A DNA stretch of 64,000 bases from Clostridia bacterium (GTDB lineage Bacteria; Bacillota; Clostridia; Lachnospirales; Lachnospiraceae): positions 62,001 through 126,000 of the forward strand of contig CAJTIM010000008.1 of assembly GCA_910576325.1 (NCBI GenBank), read 5' to 3'. This document shows positions 33,578 to 44,145 of this stretch, one piece after another. Within the stretch, counting starts at the first letter, position 1; the number at the start of each line of letters is the position of its first letter. The position numbers and the translations under genes were made by a program. Below the pieces are notes generated by a model. That model ran no database searches. It was not told the DNA's origin and was given only the letters and a program-made list of their open reading frames with translations.

Positions 33578-33765
33578 AGTCGCTGCGCGACGGCACTAAA
33601 GGGTAAAGTCACTTCGGCACACAAGTAATGAGAGAAACTTTCATTCGAAAGGGCACTCATGAAAGTTCCTCTCGCGCGCCTTTGCGACTTTACCGGTATA
33701 GTCGCTGCACGATGGCACTAAAGGGTAAAGTCACTTCGGTACACCTGTAACTTTACCGGTATAGT
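33578..33765. repeat. Two 45-bp direct repeats with nested inverted arms
   Basis: The segments 33578-33622 and 33700-33744 are 42/45 identical (core CACTAAAGGGTAAAGTCACT). A 16-base ACTTTACCGGTATAGT occurs at 33687-33702 and 33750-33765, and its ACTTTACC is complementary to GGTAAAGT in the direct repeat. The block fills most of the gap between the DeoR gene and the PTS gene. Confidence 0.8.
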
Positions 33766-33787
33766 TCGGGATTCCATGAAAACAGAT

Positions 33788-34549
33788 CTACAAAACCTCA
33801 ACCTGGCACTTCCTGCATTCCTCTAAAAAGTCCTCCGGAAGATTTCCGTCCGATACCACAATATCTATGTCCTTAAGACCGCAGATGTTGAAGCTGCATT
33901 TCAGCCCAAGCTTGCTGGAATCCATCAGCACAATCACCTGGTCCGACTGCCGCGCCGCCGTCTGCTTGAGTATCGCCTCATCCCGGATGCCGCAGCTAAA
34001 GCCTGCGTCCGTGTGATAGCCGGTGATTCCCAAAAATGCCTGGTGAAAATTCACGCTCTCCAGCTCTTTAATGGCGGAAAATCCGAACACACTCTGGCTG
34101 TACCGGTTCAGCTTGCCTCCGGGAAGCATCACCGCAGGCTTTGACAGATTGGAAAGCTCCGTGGCACAGCTTAAGCCCGTGGTATAAATCAGATTGGACT
34201 GATCGGGAAACTGGCGAGCAAACAGAGTAGTGGTACTGCCGGAATCCAGATAAACCGTGGTGTCCGGGCGCAGAAGCGTCAGAGCCTTTTCCGCTATTTT
34301 CTGCTTCTGCGGAATATTGCGGACGGATTTCCGGCCCAGAAAATCATCGGTGCCGATAAGCACCTGGACGGATTTCGCTCCGCCGTGAATCCTTAAGATC
34401 CGTCTGGCCTCGTCCAGGAGCTTTAAGTCGGTGCGCAGCGTCATTTCCGATACGTTGGGAAATGCATCCTTCAGCTGTGAAAAGCTTACGGTTCCGTTTT
34501 CGTTAATCAGATCTACAATCGCATTTCTGCGTGTTTCCATTGAATCCAT
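33788..34549 (-). CDS. DeoR family transcriptional regulator
   Basis: About 253 residues from ATG 34549 (MDSMETRRNAIVDLIN) with GGAGGAAC upstream. The N-terminal helix-turn-helix is VSFSQLKDAFPNVSEMTLRTDLKLLDEA; the sugar-phosphate binding domain has YLDSGSTTTLFAR, TGLSCATEL, MLPGGKLNRYSQS and LMDSSKLG. It lies inside the PTS/dehydrogenase/1-phosphofructokinase operon and likely senses a sugar phosphate made by it. Confidence 0.9.
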   Translation of the reverse strand: MDSMETRRNAIVDLINENGTVSFSQLKDAFPNVSEMTLRTDLKLLDEARRILRIHGGAKSVQVLIGTDDFLGRKSVRNIPQKQKIAEKALTLLRPDTTVYLDSGSTTTLFARQFPDQSNLIYTTGLSCATELSNLSKPAVMLPGGKLNRYSQSVFGFSAIKELESVNFHQAFLGITGYHTDAGFSCGIRDEAILKQTAARQSDQVIVLMDSSKLGLKCSFNICGLKDIDIVVSDGNLPEDFLEECRKCQVEVL

Positions 34550-34604
34550 ATATGTTCCTCCGGTCCGGGCCAAAAAGCTCTCCTGCCCGGAGCCTTCGGC
34601 CTCT

Positions 34605-35873
34605 TTATTCGTTTATAAAGTTTGCAATTAAATATTCCTCTGCCTCCGGGCACCATAATCCCTGATGTGCGTCCACGATATCTGCCAGTGCGGTCAGACG
34701 CTTGTCGCCCTCTTTCTCTCCCTTGGCCCGCAGATCGGTTAAAGCCGTCAAAGGCATGGTCAGATGGGTGTAAATCAGCTTTTTGCCGCCGGGAATCTTG
34801 GGCAGATTCAGGGTGGTATCCACTACCGCATCCAGTCCCCCGATGTGTGTAACCATAACCGCCGGATTGATGCGGCCGGCTGCCGTGAGCTTTAAGGACT
34901 CCAGCATGTCGTCGGTGTTGCCGCCGGTGGTTCCCATTACGTGGGTGGAATTGTAGTGTACGTCGTAGAAGTTCATGGTCGCGCTGAACTTGTTGTCCGT
35001 GGGACCGGCAAAGAAGTTCAGACATCCGTCCCTGCCCAGAATTTCGCTGGACTGCTGAATGACAACGGCTACCGGAGCATAGCAGAATACATCGTCAAAG
35101 CCGGTTCCGCCGGAGATTTTGCGAAGCTCCGCCACCGGGTCCGCGTAATCGCTCATGTTTACAAAATGAAGCTCTACGCCGTCCTTTTTTGCTTCCTCCA
35201 CAGGGAACAGCTCTTCCGCCCGGGCCAGACGATCCGGGTTTACATCTGTCACCACTACCATCGCAGGGCGTGCGTCCCGGTGAAGGGCGTAGGTCAATGC
35301 TCCAAGTCCCATCGGGCCGGCGCCTGCCATAATTGCCAGCTTGCCGCCCTCTTTGATTCCCATTTCGTGGGTGTAGACGCCCATTTTGGTGTGGTAGGCT
35401 GCGTTAAATGCGCCGATGCTGCAGGACATTGGCTCGGCCAGGGATGCTTCGTAGTAGGCGCGGCCCGTGTACTCGAAGAGGCAGTTAAGCTCCATGACTT
35501 CTGCCGGAAGGATGCAGTAGGTGCAGTCGCCGCCGAAGTATTCGTAGGAGTAGCCGGGGCTCCACATGGTCCCCTTGTAGTTGAGGGCCGGCTGCAGGGT
35601 GAACTTCATGCCGGGCTTGAATTTGTCCTGGTGGTTTTTGCCTACCTTGACGATGTCGCCGGCAAATTCATGGCCCATGATGGCCGGGTGATCGGCCACG
35701 TCGTCGTGGACGCGCTTGTGATCGGCTCCTAAAATGGCGCATTTGTAGGTGGACATGCAGATGCTGTCGGATACGACTTTGACGAGGATTTCGTCGTCGG
35801 TAATCTCGGGGAGATCAAATTCGTCCAGCCTTAAGTCATTGGCTCCGTGTAGTCTTACTGCTTTTGCTTTCAT
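34605..35873 (-). CDS. Zinc-dependent dehydrogenase, L-sorbose-1-phosphate reductase (SorE)-like
   Basis: About 422 residues from ATG 35873 (MKAKAVRLHGANDLRLDEF); the 56 codons before it are not protein-like. Medium-chain dehydrogenase: GHEFAGDIVKVGK with zinc-binding His and Glu, LAEPMSCSIGAF, the nucleotide loop AGAGPMGLGALTYA, and VVTDVNPDRLARAE. The C-terminal region and the DSICMSTYKCAILGADHKRV segment resemble SorE, which interconverts L-sorbose-1-phosphate and D-glucitol-6-phosphate. Specificity is not proven; tagatose- or other ketose-phosphate reductases are close relatives. Confidence 0.82.
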   Translation of the reverse strand: MKAKAVRLHGANDLRLDEFDLPEITDDEILVKVVSDSICMSTYKCAILGADHKRVHDDVADHPAIMGHEFAGDIVKVGKNHQDKFKPGMKFTLQPALNYKGTMWSPGYSYEYFGGDCTYCILPAEVMELNCLFEYTGRAYYEASLAEPMSCSIGAFNAAYHTKMGVYTHEMGIKEGGKLAIMAGAGPMGLGALTYALHRDARPAMVVVTDVNPDRLARAEELFPVEEAKKDGVELHFVNMSDYADPVAELRKISGGTGFDDVFCYAPVAVVIQQSSEILGRDGCLNFFAGPTDNKFSATMNFYDVHYNSTHVMGTTGGNTDDMLESLKLTAAGRINPAVMVTHIGGLDAVVDTTLNLPKIPGGKKLIYTHLTMPLTALTDLRAKGEKEGDKRLTALADIVDAHQGLWCPEAEEYLIANFINE

Positions 35874-35965
35874 AATAAAAGTTCCTTTCTTTATAATATT
35901 TGATTTTTGGGGGTATTGCAACAATTTTGGGTTTTGAGGTAACAGTTTTGGGAAAATGAAACCAC

Positions 35966-36898
35966 TTATAGCTTGCGGTATATGACTTTGGGTAATAGCT
36001 CCGCAATGGCCTCGTACTCGGCGGCCTGGGTTCCGCTGCACATGACGTTGGCGGCGCCGCAGGCGGTGGAGAGGCGGACAGTTTCTTCCAGGCTCTTTTG
36101 AGATTCTTCGGATACGGCCAGAGCAGCTACTACGCTGTCGCCGGCTCCGACGGTGCTTTTGACCGGGACTTTCAGGCCCTCGGCGTAGAGGGTCTCCTTT
36201 TGGGTTATGTAGAGGGCGCCGGCGCCTCCCATTGATACTACGATTTTTTCTATGGCGTATTGTTCCATGAGGCCGCGGGCGGCTTTTTCCAGCTCCTTTG
36301 GTGTCTCAAGTTTTTCTCCCAGGAGCGCTGACAGCTCGTGGTTGTTGGGCTTGATAAGGTAGGGGGATGCTTTCAGTCCTTCCTCAAGCAGTTCTCCGTC
36401 TGCATCCAGAATTACTTTCGCTCCTGCTTTTTTGCAGGCTTTTACCCATACGGCGTAGGTATCCTTTGGGGAACCCTTTGGCAGACTTCCGGACAGTACT
36501 ACGATGTCTCCCTGGTTTACTTCCAGCAGCAGCTCCTGTAAAAGGCCGTTTAAGATTTCCTCGGATACGGTGATTCCCGGTTCGTTGAGGTCGGTGTTGG
36601 TGTGGTTGACCGGATCAATGACTTTTAGATTGGTTCTGGTCTCTCCTTCTACAAACCGGAAGCCTGTTTTGATCTCCATAGCTTCCAGCGCGGAGCAGAT
36701 GGTCCGGCCGGTAGCGCCTCCCAGAATACCGGCAGCGATGCTTTGGCCGCCGAGCTTTTTTATGACCTTGGATACGTTGATGCCTTTTCCGCCCGGGTCA
36801 GTCCGCATAGCGGTGATGCGGTTGACGCTGTCTACGGTCAGGGATGGAATCTCTACGGTTTTATCCAGGGCCGGGTTTAGTGTGACGGTGTAGATCAT
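35966..36898 (-). CDS. 1-phosphofructokinase-like PfkB kinase
   Basis: About 310 residues from ATG 36898 (MIYTVTLNPALDKTVEI) with AAAGGAGG upstream. PfkB family: GGKGINVSKVIKKLGG early, GILGGATG, and the catalytic VGAGDSVVAAL at residue ~250. FruK and LacC branches both start TVTLNPALD; the operon with a PTS IICBA favours fructose-1-phosphate (or tagatose/sorbose phosphate) phosphorylation to the 1,6-bisphosphate. First gene of the operon, behind a strong predicted promoter. Confidence 0.9.
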   Translation of the reverse strand: MIYTVTLNPALDKTVEIPSLTVDSVNRITAMRTDPGGKGINVSKVIKKLGGQSIAAGILGGATGRTICSALEAMEIKTGFRFVEGETRTNLKVIDPVNHTNTDLNEPGITVSEEILNGLLQELLLEVNQGDIVVLSGSLPKGSPKDTYAVWVKACKKAGAKVILDADGELLEEGLKASPYLIKPNNHELSALLGEKLETPKELEKAARGLMEQYAIEKIVVSMGGAGALYITQKETLYAEGLKVPVKSTVGAGDSVVAALAVSEESQKSLEETVRLSTACGAANVMCSGTQAAEYEAIAELLPKVIYRKL

Positions 36899-36964
36899 AG
36901 TAAAACCTCCTTTCATTATTTTGAATCAACAGTTCATTTTTGTTATATCAACAACTTTAATTCT

Positions 36965-36992
36965 ATAATATCATAGTTTTAACAATTGTCAA
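36965..36992 (-). promoter_or_regulatory. Promoter and operator of the 1-phosphofructokinase/PTS operon
   Basis: On the minus strand TTGACA (36987-36992) and TATTAT (36965-36970) lie 16 bases apart. The -35 box is inside the near-palindrome AACAGTTGACAATTGTT, and a TTGTTGATATAACAA palindrome follows downstream near 36937-36951; both are plausible DeoR sites. Confidence 0.6.
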
Positions 36993-37020
36993 CTGTTATT
37001 TCAAAAGTTTTGTAATAATT

Positions 37021-37209
37021 TTATCCATAAAATGTATCCGCTCTCCGGCTTTTCCTATGCGCATTGCCGGTTATTCCCCCGGCCATGCCGGGGCAGGCAG
37101 ATACACCGTTACTGGTCACGAAGGTCCTCTTGTCCCAAAGCGGAAACTGTAGTAATATAAAAGCGGAAACTGCAATAAATAAAATCAAAAAGTTCTGTGA
37201 GGGTAAAAA
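37021..37209. other. Intergenic region before the fructosamine-kinase gene
   Basis: No gene is supported. AGCGGAAACTG is repeated at 37139-37149 and 37162-37172, 23 bases apart, 40-70 bases upstream of the kinase start, and a piece of a dispersed repeat (GTTACTGGTCACG, 37108-37120) is present. Confidence 0.5.
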
Positions 37210-38190
37210 ATGACAAACGAAACCGCCAGACTTTCCTGTCAATCTCTGAAAGAAGCCTTACACGCTGTTTTTGGAGACCATACTGAAATACTCGAATCCA
37301 ATCGCGTCCCCGGAGGCGACATTAATCACGCCTTCCGGCTCCGCCTTTCTACGGGAGAAAAGGTTTTTTTAAAGACAAATTCTATTGCAAATGCTAAATT
37401 TTTTATCACGGAAGCCCACGGACTTGCTGCCCTGGGCCAGCCGGAGGCCATTGGTGTTCCGAAAATACTTGGAGCAGGAACGGATTCGCAAAAAGGGATT
37501 TCCTTTCTGCTGTTGGAATATATGGAAAGCGCCCCTTCCGTCAAAAATTACTGGGAGGTCTTCGGTCATGAGCTTGCCGCTCTGCATAAGGCAGCTCCCG
37601 GACATGTGGAGAAGCTTCGGACAAGAGAGGATACGCAGAGAACGCACCGCCCTTCCTGCTTCTTTGTGACAGACGGGCAGCCTTTGCCAAGGTACGGCTT
37701 TTGGGAGGACAATTTTATCGGAGCCAATCCGCAGAAAAATCTTCCCTCGGCATCCTGGATTGACTTTTATCGGGAAAGCCGGTTGATGCCCCAGATCAAA
37801 ATGGCGGAGCATTATTTTGATTCCGGGATGAGGAAAAAGGCCGGTTATCTTCTGGAGCATTTGGATTGCTATCTAAGAGAACCGGATTTTCCTTCCCTGC
37901 TCCACGGAGATCTGTGGAGCGGCAATGTGCTGTGCGGAAACGACGGGAAAGCCTGGATCCTGGACCCGGCCGTTTATATCGGGGACTTTGAAACAGATTT
38001 GGCCATGACGCAGCTTTTCGGCAGCTTTCCGTCCGCCTTTTACTCTGCTTACCACGAAGTCAATCCCATTCATAAGGGCTATGACCAGCGAAAGGAGCTG
38101 TATCATCTGTACCATCTTTTGAATCATTTGAATCTGTTTGGCAGGATGTATCTGGGGAGTGTGGCGGAGATTTTGAACCGATATGCCTAA
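37210..38190 (+). CDS. Fructosamine/ketosamine kinase family protein
   Basis: A 326-residue kinase of the fructosamine-3-kinase fold. Motifs: VPGGDINHAFRLRLSTGEKVFLK (glycine loop and ATP-binding Lys), a long helix with ELAALHKAAPG, YGFWEDNFIGANPQKN, the catalytic loop LLHGDLWSGNVL and the metal Asp in ILDPAVYIGDFETDLAM. It phosphorylates sugar-amine adducts so that they fall apart, a protein-repair or Amadori-product step. The ribosome site (GAGGG) is weak. A solitary gene on the plus strand. Confidence 0.88.
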   Translation: MTNETARLSCQSLKEALHAVFGDHTEILESNRVPGGDINHAFRLRLSTGEKVFLKTNSIANAKFFITEAHGLAALGQPEAIGVPKILGAGTDSQKGISFLLLEYMESAPSVKNYWEVFGHELAALHKAAPGHVEKLRTREDTQRTHRPSCFFVTDGQPLPRYGFWEDNFIGANPQKNLPSASWIDFYRESRLMPQIKMAEHYFDSGMRKKAGYLLEHLDCYLREPDFPSLLHGDLWSGNVLCGNDGKAWILDPAVYIGDFETDLAMTQLFGSFPSAFYSAYHEVNPIHKGYDQRKELYHLYHLLNHLNLFGRMYLGSVAEILNRYA

Positions 38191-38348
38191 AAGGAGCAGA
38201 GAAAGTTATTTTATGTTATCGAAGCAGCGGCATACTCCCTGTTAGCTTATTGATTTTCTTTTTTGCTCCGCAAATTGCAATTCCATAATAATTCAGGTCA
38301 ATTTCCGATACCTCTTTCATTTTCTCTATAATTACCATGACGCACTTC

Positions 38349-39260
38349 TCATTTTGCAAATCCATTTTCAGCGCCCTTCCTTCCCGCCTTATATTCTGAC
38401 AAAAATAACCCTGTCAAAGTCAAAATCGTTCCTGTTCCTGCCAGTAAAGTCAACGGCTCATATAAAATCAATGCAGAGGCAGCAACTGTTATTACAGGAA
38501 CCATGTAAATATATACGCTCGTCTTTACCGCGCCTAATTCTTTCACGGCAAAATTCCATGTGACAAAGCAGAGCGCAGAAGCCCCTAACCCTAAATACAG
38601 GATATTAAACAGATATGTTATATTTGTAAACCGGGATAAATCCGCTTGAAAATCAAAAATGAACAGTGCCGGTATCATAAATAAAATTCCATAAAAAAAT
38701 GTCCTGCGTGTAGAAAGGATGACAGGATAGCCGAAGCTGCTGATTTTCTTTGTCAGTATGGAATAACAAGCCCAAACAAAAGAAGCCGCAGCCGCAAGCA
38801 AATCTCCAAAAGGATTCAGCTCTAACTCCCGTCCATGAAAACTGATTAAGACAATACCTGCCATTGCAACTACAAATCCGATAAAGAATTGTGAGCGCAA
38901 TTTTTCCTCTGACTTCATAGCCAAATGCGCCAGTATTGCCGTAAAGAACGGGGCAACGGATATAATCACGCCCACGTTGGACGCTAACGTAAAAGTCAAG
39001 GCGATATTTTCCAACAGGTAATACAGGCATATTCCGCACAGTCCCGCAAGGGCAAAGGTCCATTCCTGCTTATAGTCTGCGGTCTTTAATTTATGAGGAT
39101 ATATTGCCAGTAAAACGAAATAGCCCATCACAAAGCGAAAAAAGAGAATTTCCGCAGGCTGAAAATCCGCTAACAGGATTTTTGTTGAAATAAAAGTCGT
39201 TCCCCAAATCACAATGGTTAACAGTGCCGCTAAATGTCCGAATGTTTTTCTGCTCTCCAT
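38349..39260 (-). CDS. EamA/DMT family transporter
   Basis: About 303 residues from ATG 39260 (MESRKTFGHLAALLTIVIWG). Ten hydrophobic helices in two EamA repeats are visible: WGTTFISTKILLADFQPAEI in the first, SFVWACYSILTKKI in the second, with a basic C-terminal tail. A drug/metabolite exporter of unknown substrate. The gene begins five bases after the AraC-type regulator stop at 39265, so both are one operon and the regulator likely controls it. Confidence 0.88.
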   Translation of the reverse strand: MESRKTFGHLAALLTIVIWGTTFISTKILLADFQPAEILFFRFVMGYFVLLAIYPHKLKTADYKQEWTFALAGLCGICLYYLLENIALTFTLASNVGVIISVAPFFTAILAHLAMKSEEKLRSQFFIGFVVAMAGIVLISFHGRELELNPFGDLLAAAASFVWACYSILTKKISSFGYPVILSTRRTFFYGILFMIPALFIFDFQADLSRFTNITYLFNILYLGLGASALCFVTWNFAVKELGAVKTSVYIYMVPVITVAASALILYEPLTLLAGTGTILTLTGLFLSEYKAGRKGAENGFAK

Positions 39261-39264
39261 ACCG

Positions 39265-40095
39265 TCACTCCCTGTCCTTATCTCTGTCAGAAAATATCTC
39301 TCGATAAACGCCGGGAGCAAGTCCGATAAAGCTGTTAAAATAATTTGTGAAATGGCTTTGGTCTGAAAATCCTGTCCGCATGGCAGCGTCTATGGGCTGT
39401 ATGCCTTTTCCCAAAAGAGCTTTTGCTTCATTGATACGGATTGTTTCTAAATAGCGGTAGGGCGTAATTCCTTTCGATTTTGTAAATGCGCGCAGCAGGG
39501 TAGATTTACTCAATCCGGCATAACGGCATATCTGGTCTAAATAAATCCGCTCATTCAAATGCTGCCGGATAAATTCACAGGCTTTTTCAATTTCCTGCCG
39601 ACATTCCGGCACACAGCTTTCAAAGGGCTGTCCGTAATTTTGTATCAGAGCGGAGATAAGGAGCAAAAGGCTTTCTTCCTTTCCAAAATCAGAAATGCCG
39701 TTCATAACCATTTCATGAAGGGGGCGCAGATAACAGGTTATTTCTTCATCATAAATGACATTCTTTGAAAAACCGGGAAGTTCCCGTTTTCCTGTTACTT
39801 CTTCCGCTAAGTCAAGCATGGTGCTTTTGGAAATATTAAAGCCCCGATAGTCAAAGGTGCCGCCGTCGCTTTGGACACATGCGTGATTGTCTCCCGGATT
39901 AAAAAGCATTATATTTCCTTTTTCTATGCTGTACTCCTTATTTTTGCAGGATAAAACACGTTGTCCCTTCTCTACAAATCCTATCACATAATGCTCATGG
40001 AAATGATTTGGGAATGGCTGCACAATCCCCTCAAAACGGTAGGCTTCCATCCTTAGTTCATCATCATAAACTACTGTTCGCGTTTCTCTCTTCAT
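39265..40095 (-). CDS. AraC family transcriptional regulator
   Basis: A 276-residue protein with AAGGAGTG upstream. The N-terminal cupin (AraC ligand domain) shows FPNHFHEHYVIGFVEKGQR and IMLFNPGDNHAC; the C-terminal double helix-turn-helix has IYLDQICRYAGLSKSTLLRAFTKSKGITPYRYLETIRINEAKALL and AMRTGFSDQSHFTNYFNSFIG. It is immediately followed by an EamA exporter, a common AraC/LysE- or EamA-type exporter pairing for amino acids or metabolites. Confidence 0.92.
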   Translation of the reverse strand: MKRETRTVVYDDELRMEAYRFEGIVQPFPNHFHEHYVIGFVEKGQRVLSCKNKEYSIEKGNIMLFNPGDNHACVQSDGGTFDYRGFNISKSTMLDLAEEVTGKRELPGFSKNVIYDEEITCYLRPLHEMVMNGISDFGKEESLLLLISALIQNYGQPFESCVPECRQEIEKACEFIRQHLNERIYLDQICRYAGLSKSTLLRAFTKSKGITPYRYLETIRINEAKALLGKGIQPIDAAMRTGFSDQSHFTNYFNSFIGLAPGVYREIFSDRDKDRE

Positions 40096-40501
40096 TCGTT
40101 TTCACTCCTTTCGCACATATTGTACTGTCGGAATGTGGGAAAGTCTTGTAAAATATCTTCATTTTCTCTGGCGTTTTAAAAATTCTCCGTTGTAGTAATA
40201 AAAGAGAGAATGTGAGCGGAATCAACATTCTCCCTTTGAAATGATATGTGATTGTGTAATTTCCCTTGCTTTTTTCCGGTTAATTAAATCTGATGCGTTG
40301 ATTGGCAGTACGATAATAATCTCCTGACGAATGGGGAACATCCCCCATTAACTTACCCCATTAACTTACCCCATTAACTTACCCCATTATTGTATCAGAT
40401 ATTCCGGTATATGCAAGAGAGAAGAAAAAGTTCAAATATTTATCAGCCCTCGTAATCAGGGCTGCACCGCCTAATCAAAATACTTTCTTATCACCGCAAA
40501 C
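40096..40501. other. Intergenic region holding a 13-bp tandem repeat
   Basis: Apart from the AraC-gene promoter zone no gene is supported. CCCCATTAACTTA is repeated head to tail three full times plus a partial copy at 40343-40388. The remaining sequence shows nothing I can name. Confidence 0.7.
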
Positions 40502-40915
40502 CTACTTCTTATTGGGCTTTCTTTTGATTCCCAGCAGTTTCATAAAATCATCAAATAACGTAGTATCTATTGGCTCAAACATTAACCATTTTCCATCATG
40601 GTAGGTTTTTGTTTCATCATACTGCCTGCATACGGCGTCGGAAAGGGTATCTCTTATGGCTTCGAATTTTGTTCTTTCATCTTTCCCAAAGATAATCATA
40701 AAACCCATGCAATTACTTTTTGCGTACAGGCAGCAAAGTGTTTTGCCGCCTCTGCGGTATTTATACTCGTAAGTCCAATTCTTACCGCCGGTATTCCACA
40801 ATCGTTCCATTTCATATTTTTCTTCAATAACCGAACATAACTCCTGCCAGACTTCATACAAAGACTGACCGAGTAATTCTGTCATAATTGATTGAGACGG
40901 TATATTTTCCAGCAT
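40502..40915 (-). CDS. DUF3788 family protein
   Basis: A 137-residue soluble protein. LYEVWQELCSVIEEKYEM, GGKNWTYEYKYRRGGKTLCCLYAK and FMIIFGKDERTKFEAI fit the DUF3788 pattern, a small fold of unknown function that occurs singly in many gut Firmicutes and Bacteroidetes. Start MLENIPSQSIM has GGAGG upstream (GGAGGAAATACAATG). No operon partner. Confidence 0.7.
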   Translation of the reverse strand: MLENIPSQSIMTELLGQSLYEVWQELCSVIEEKYEMERLWNTGGKNWTYEYKYRRGGKTLCCLYAKSNCMGFMIIFGKDERTKFEAIRDTLSDAVCRQYDETKTYHDGKWLMFEPIDTTLFDDFMKLLGIKRKPNKK

Positions 40916-41053
40916 TGTATTTCCTCCGTTTTTCTAAAAATAAATGAGATTTGCGACACAGATCTATGTTGCTATGGTATTTAGTATAACGTATATATCT
41001 TGACATCTTTTGTCAAATTTTAATACTGACAGATGGAATTTTTAGCAAGAAAA

Positions 41054-41090
41054 AGCGGATTGACAATCATACTTCTCCTGCCAATCCGCT
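41054..41090 (-). terminator. Terminator after the SUFU-domain gene
   Basis: AGCGGATTG (41054-41062) and CAATCCGCT (41082-41090) form a 9-bp stem followed on the minus strand by TTTTTCTTGC, 18 bases after the stop at 41108. Confidence 0.75.
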
Positions 41091-41107
41091 CTGTTCTATT
41101 TCATATT

Positions 41108-41791
41108 TTACATCACCGAAGCCCTGTGATAGTCCGTCACATCACTCCCAAGCCGATCATACAGCTCCTTCACCGTCAGCTCTTTCCCATGAACCGCCGA
41201 AAGCTCTGCATCCGTTGCACCGATAAAGGCCACAAATACGAGCCGGCCGTTCGGTGTGTCAATAGGCTGCAGCTCCTTATCGGGAATGGTGATAAAACCT
41301 GTGATATTGGACCGCATATTCACATCAATTCCCTGTGTCTGGCCGGTATACACATACTCGTAAGGTCCGAAAAGCTCTCCCTGCGTGAAGGTAATTCTCG
41401 CTAAGGTCTGCAAAATTCCGCAGATACATGTAAGCTCCGCCTCTTCATCCTCATAATCATCCTTCTTCAGCTTAAAGGTAAATTCCATTCCAAAGCCGCT
41501 GATCTCCTGATTCTCGGATTCCTTCTCATACAATTCCGACATGCCGTAGGTCACAAAATGCCAACAGTCCCCGCCGTCGTAAATGCTGATGCCGTCCAGA
41601 GGATCCTTTCCTCCCAGGCTCCATTTGATTAAGGTTCCGTAATGCTTGGGATTTTTCTGATCCGGATAAATGCGCTCACACTCCCGGTTAATGGCATCCC
41701 AGCCATGTACAGAAACCTCCTGTTCTTTTAGTTCTTTTTGCTCCCTTTGTTCTTCCTGCCTGTTCTTTTTCAGCTTGTCAAATAAACCCAT
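41108..41791 (-). CDS. Suppressor-of-fused (SUFU) domain protein
   Basis: A 227-residue protein. After a charged coiled stretch (KKNRQEEQREQKELKEQE) the SUFU-domain core appears: PLDGISIYDGGDCWHFVTYGMSELYEKE, then GMEFTFKLKK and later LVFVAFIGATDAELSAVHGKE. Bacterial SUFU proteins are of unknown function and are often linked to toxin immunity. It is one base downstream of a small membrane protein gene and probably co-transcribed with it. Confidence 0.82.
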   Translation of the reverse strand: MGLFDKLKKNRQEEQREQKELKEQEVSVHGWDAINRECERIYPDQKNPKHYGTLIKWSLGGKDPLDGISIYDGGDCWHFVTYGMSELYEKESENQEISGFGMEFTFKLKKDDYEDEEAELTCICGILQTLARITFTQGELFGPYEYVYTGQTQGIDVNMRSNITGFITIPDKELQPIDTPNGRLVFVAFIGATDAELSAVHGKELTVKELYDRLGSDVTDYHRASVM

Positions 41792-41792
41792 A

Positions 41793-42017
41793 TCAATCGT
41801 CTTCTTCCGTTACGATACGAAGGAATTTTGACATCAGAGGCAGGTAGGTTGCAAGGAATACAAAGTATGCGATCCATCCTGCCGCCTTTTTATTCTTTTC
41901 CGGTATTCGGATGCCTGCCATAATTCCCATAGCAAAAAGGCAGAACTTAATGAGCGCCAAATCCTTCCAACTGCTTTGCTTTAGATACTTGTCTGCATAG
42001 GTGAATAAGCATTTCAT
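41793..42017 (-). CDS. Small two-helix membrane protein
   Basis: A 74-residue protein with a first helix around LALIKFCLFAMGIMAGIRI and a second around AAGWIAYFVFLATYLPLMSKF. GGAGGG precedes the start. I recognise it only as a small conserved membrane protein of Lachnospiraceae; no function can be assigned. It forms a short operon with the SUFU-domain gene. Confidence 0.65.
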   Translation of the reverse strand: MKCLFTYADKYLKQSSWKDLALIKFCLFAMGIMAGIRIPEKNKKAAGWIAYFVFLATYLPLMSKFLRIVTEEDD

Positions 42018-42044
42018 AGTGAGATCCCTCCTGTTAGATGTGCT

Positions 42045-42145
42045 GTAATATTCCTTCCGCTTCCAAAATACACTTTTATAAAATCAATTTCCAGTCACAG
42101 ATACATGTGCCCGTAGATTGATTTGTGTACTTTGAGGAATATTAC
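42045..42145. repeat. Palindromic ~100-bp element, copy 1
   Basis: GTAATATTCC (42045-42054) and GGAATATTAC (42136-42145) are inverted ends. Inside lie ATCAATTTCCAG and ATTGATTTGTGT. A related element, with the same inner words and order, is at 46440-46532. Confidence 0.65.
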
Positions 42146-42257
42146 TGTTTCCGTTTTTGTAATATTCTGCAATATCCTTATCACAGTCAACTTGTTTCTG
42201 TTAATTTTATGATAACAGAAATGAAGGACCTCCGCAATACATTCCATCACTGTCCCG

Positions 42258-44141
<1,884 letters not shown>

Positions 44142-44145
<4 letters not shown>

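Noticed and set aside
33578-33765. A CRISPR array
   Set aside because: Only two direct repeat copies, spacing unlike repeat/spacer units, and no cas genes in the window.
40343-40388. A CRISPR array or replication iteron set
   Set aside because: Units are directly adjacent with no spacers, and there is no replication initiator gene nearby.
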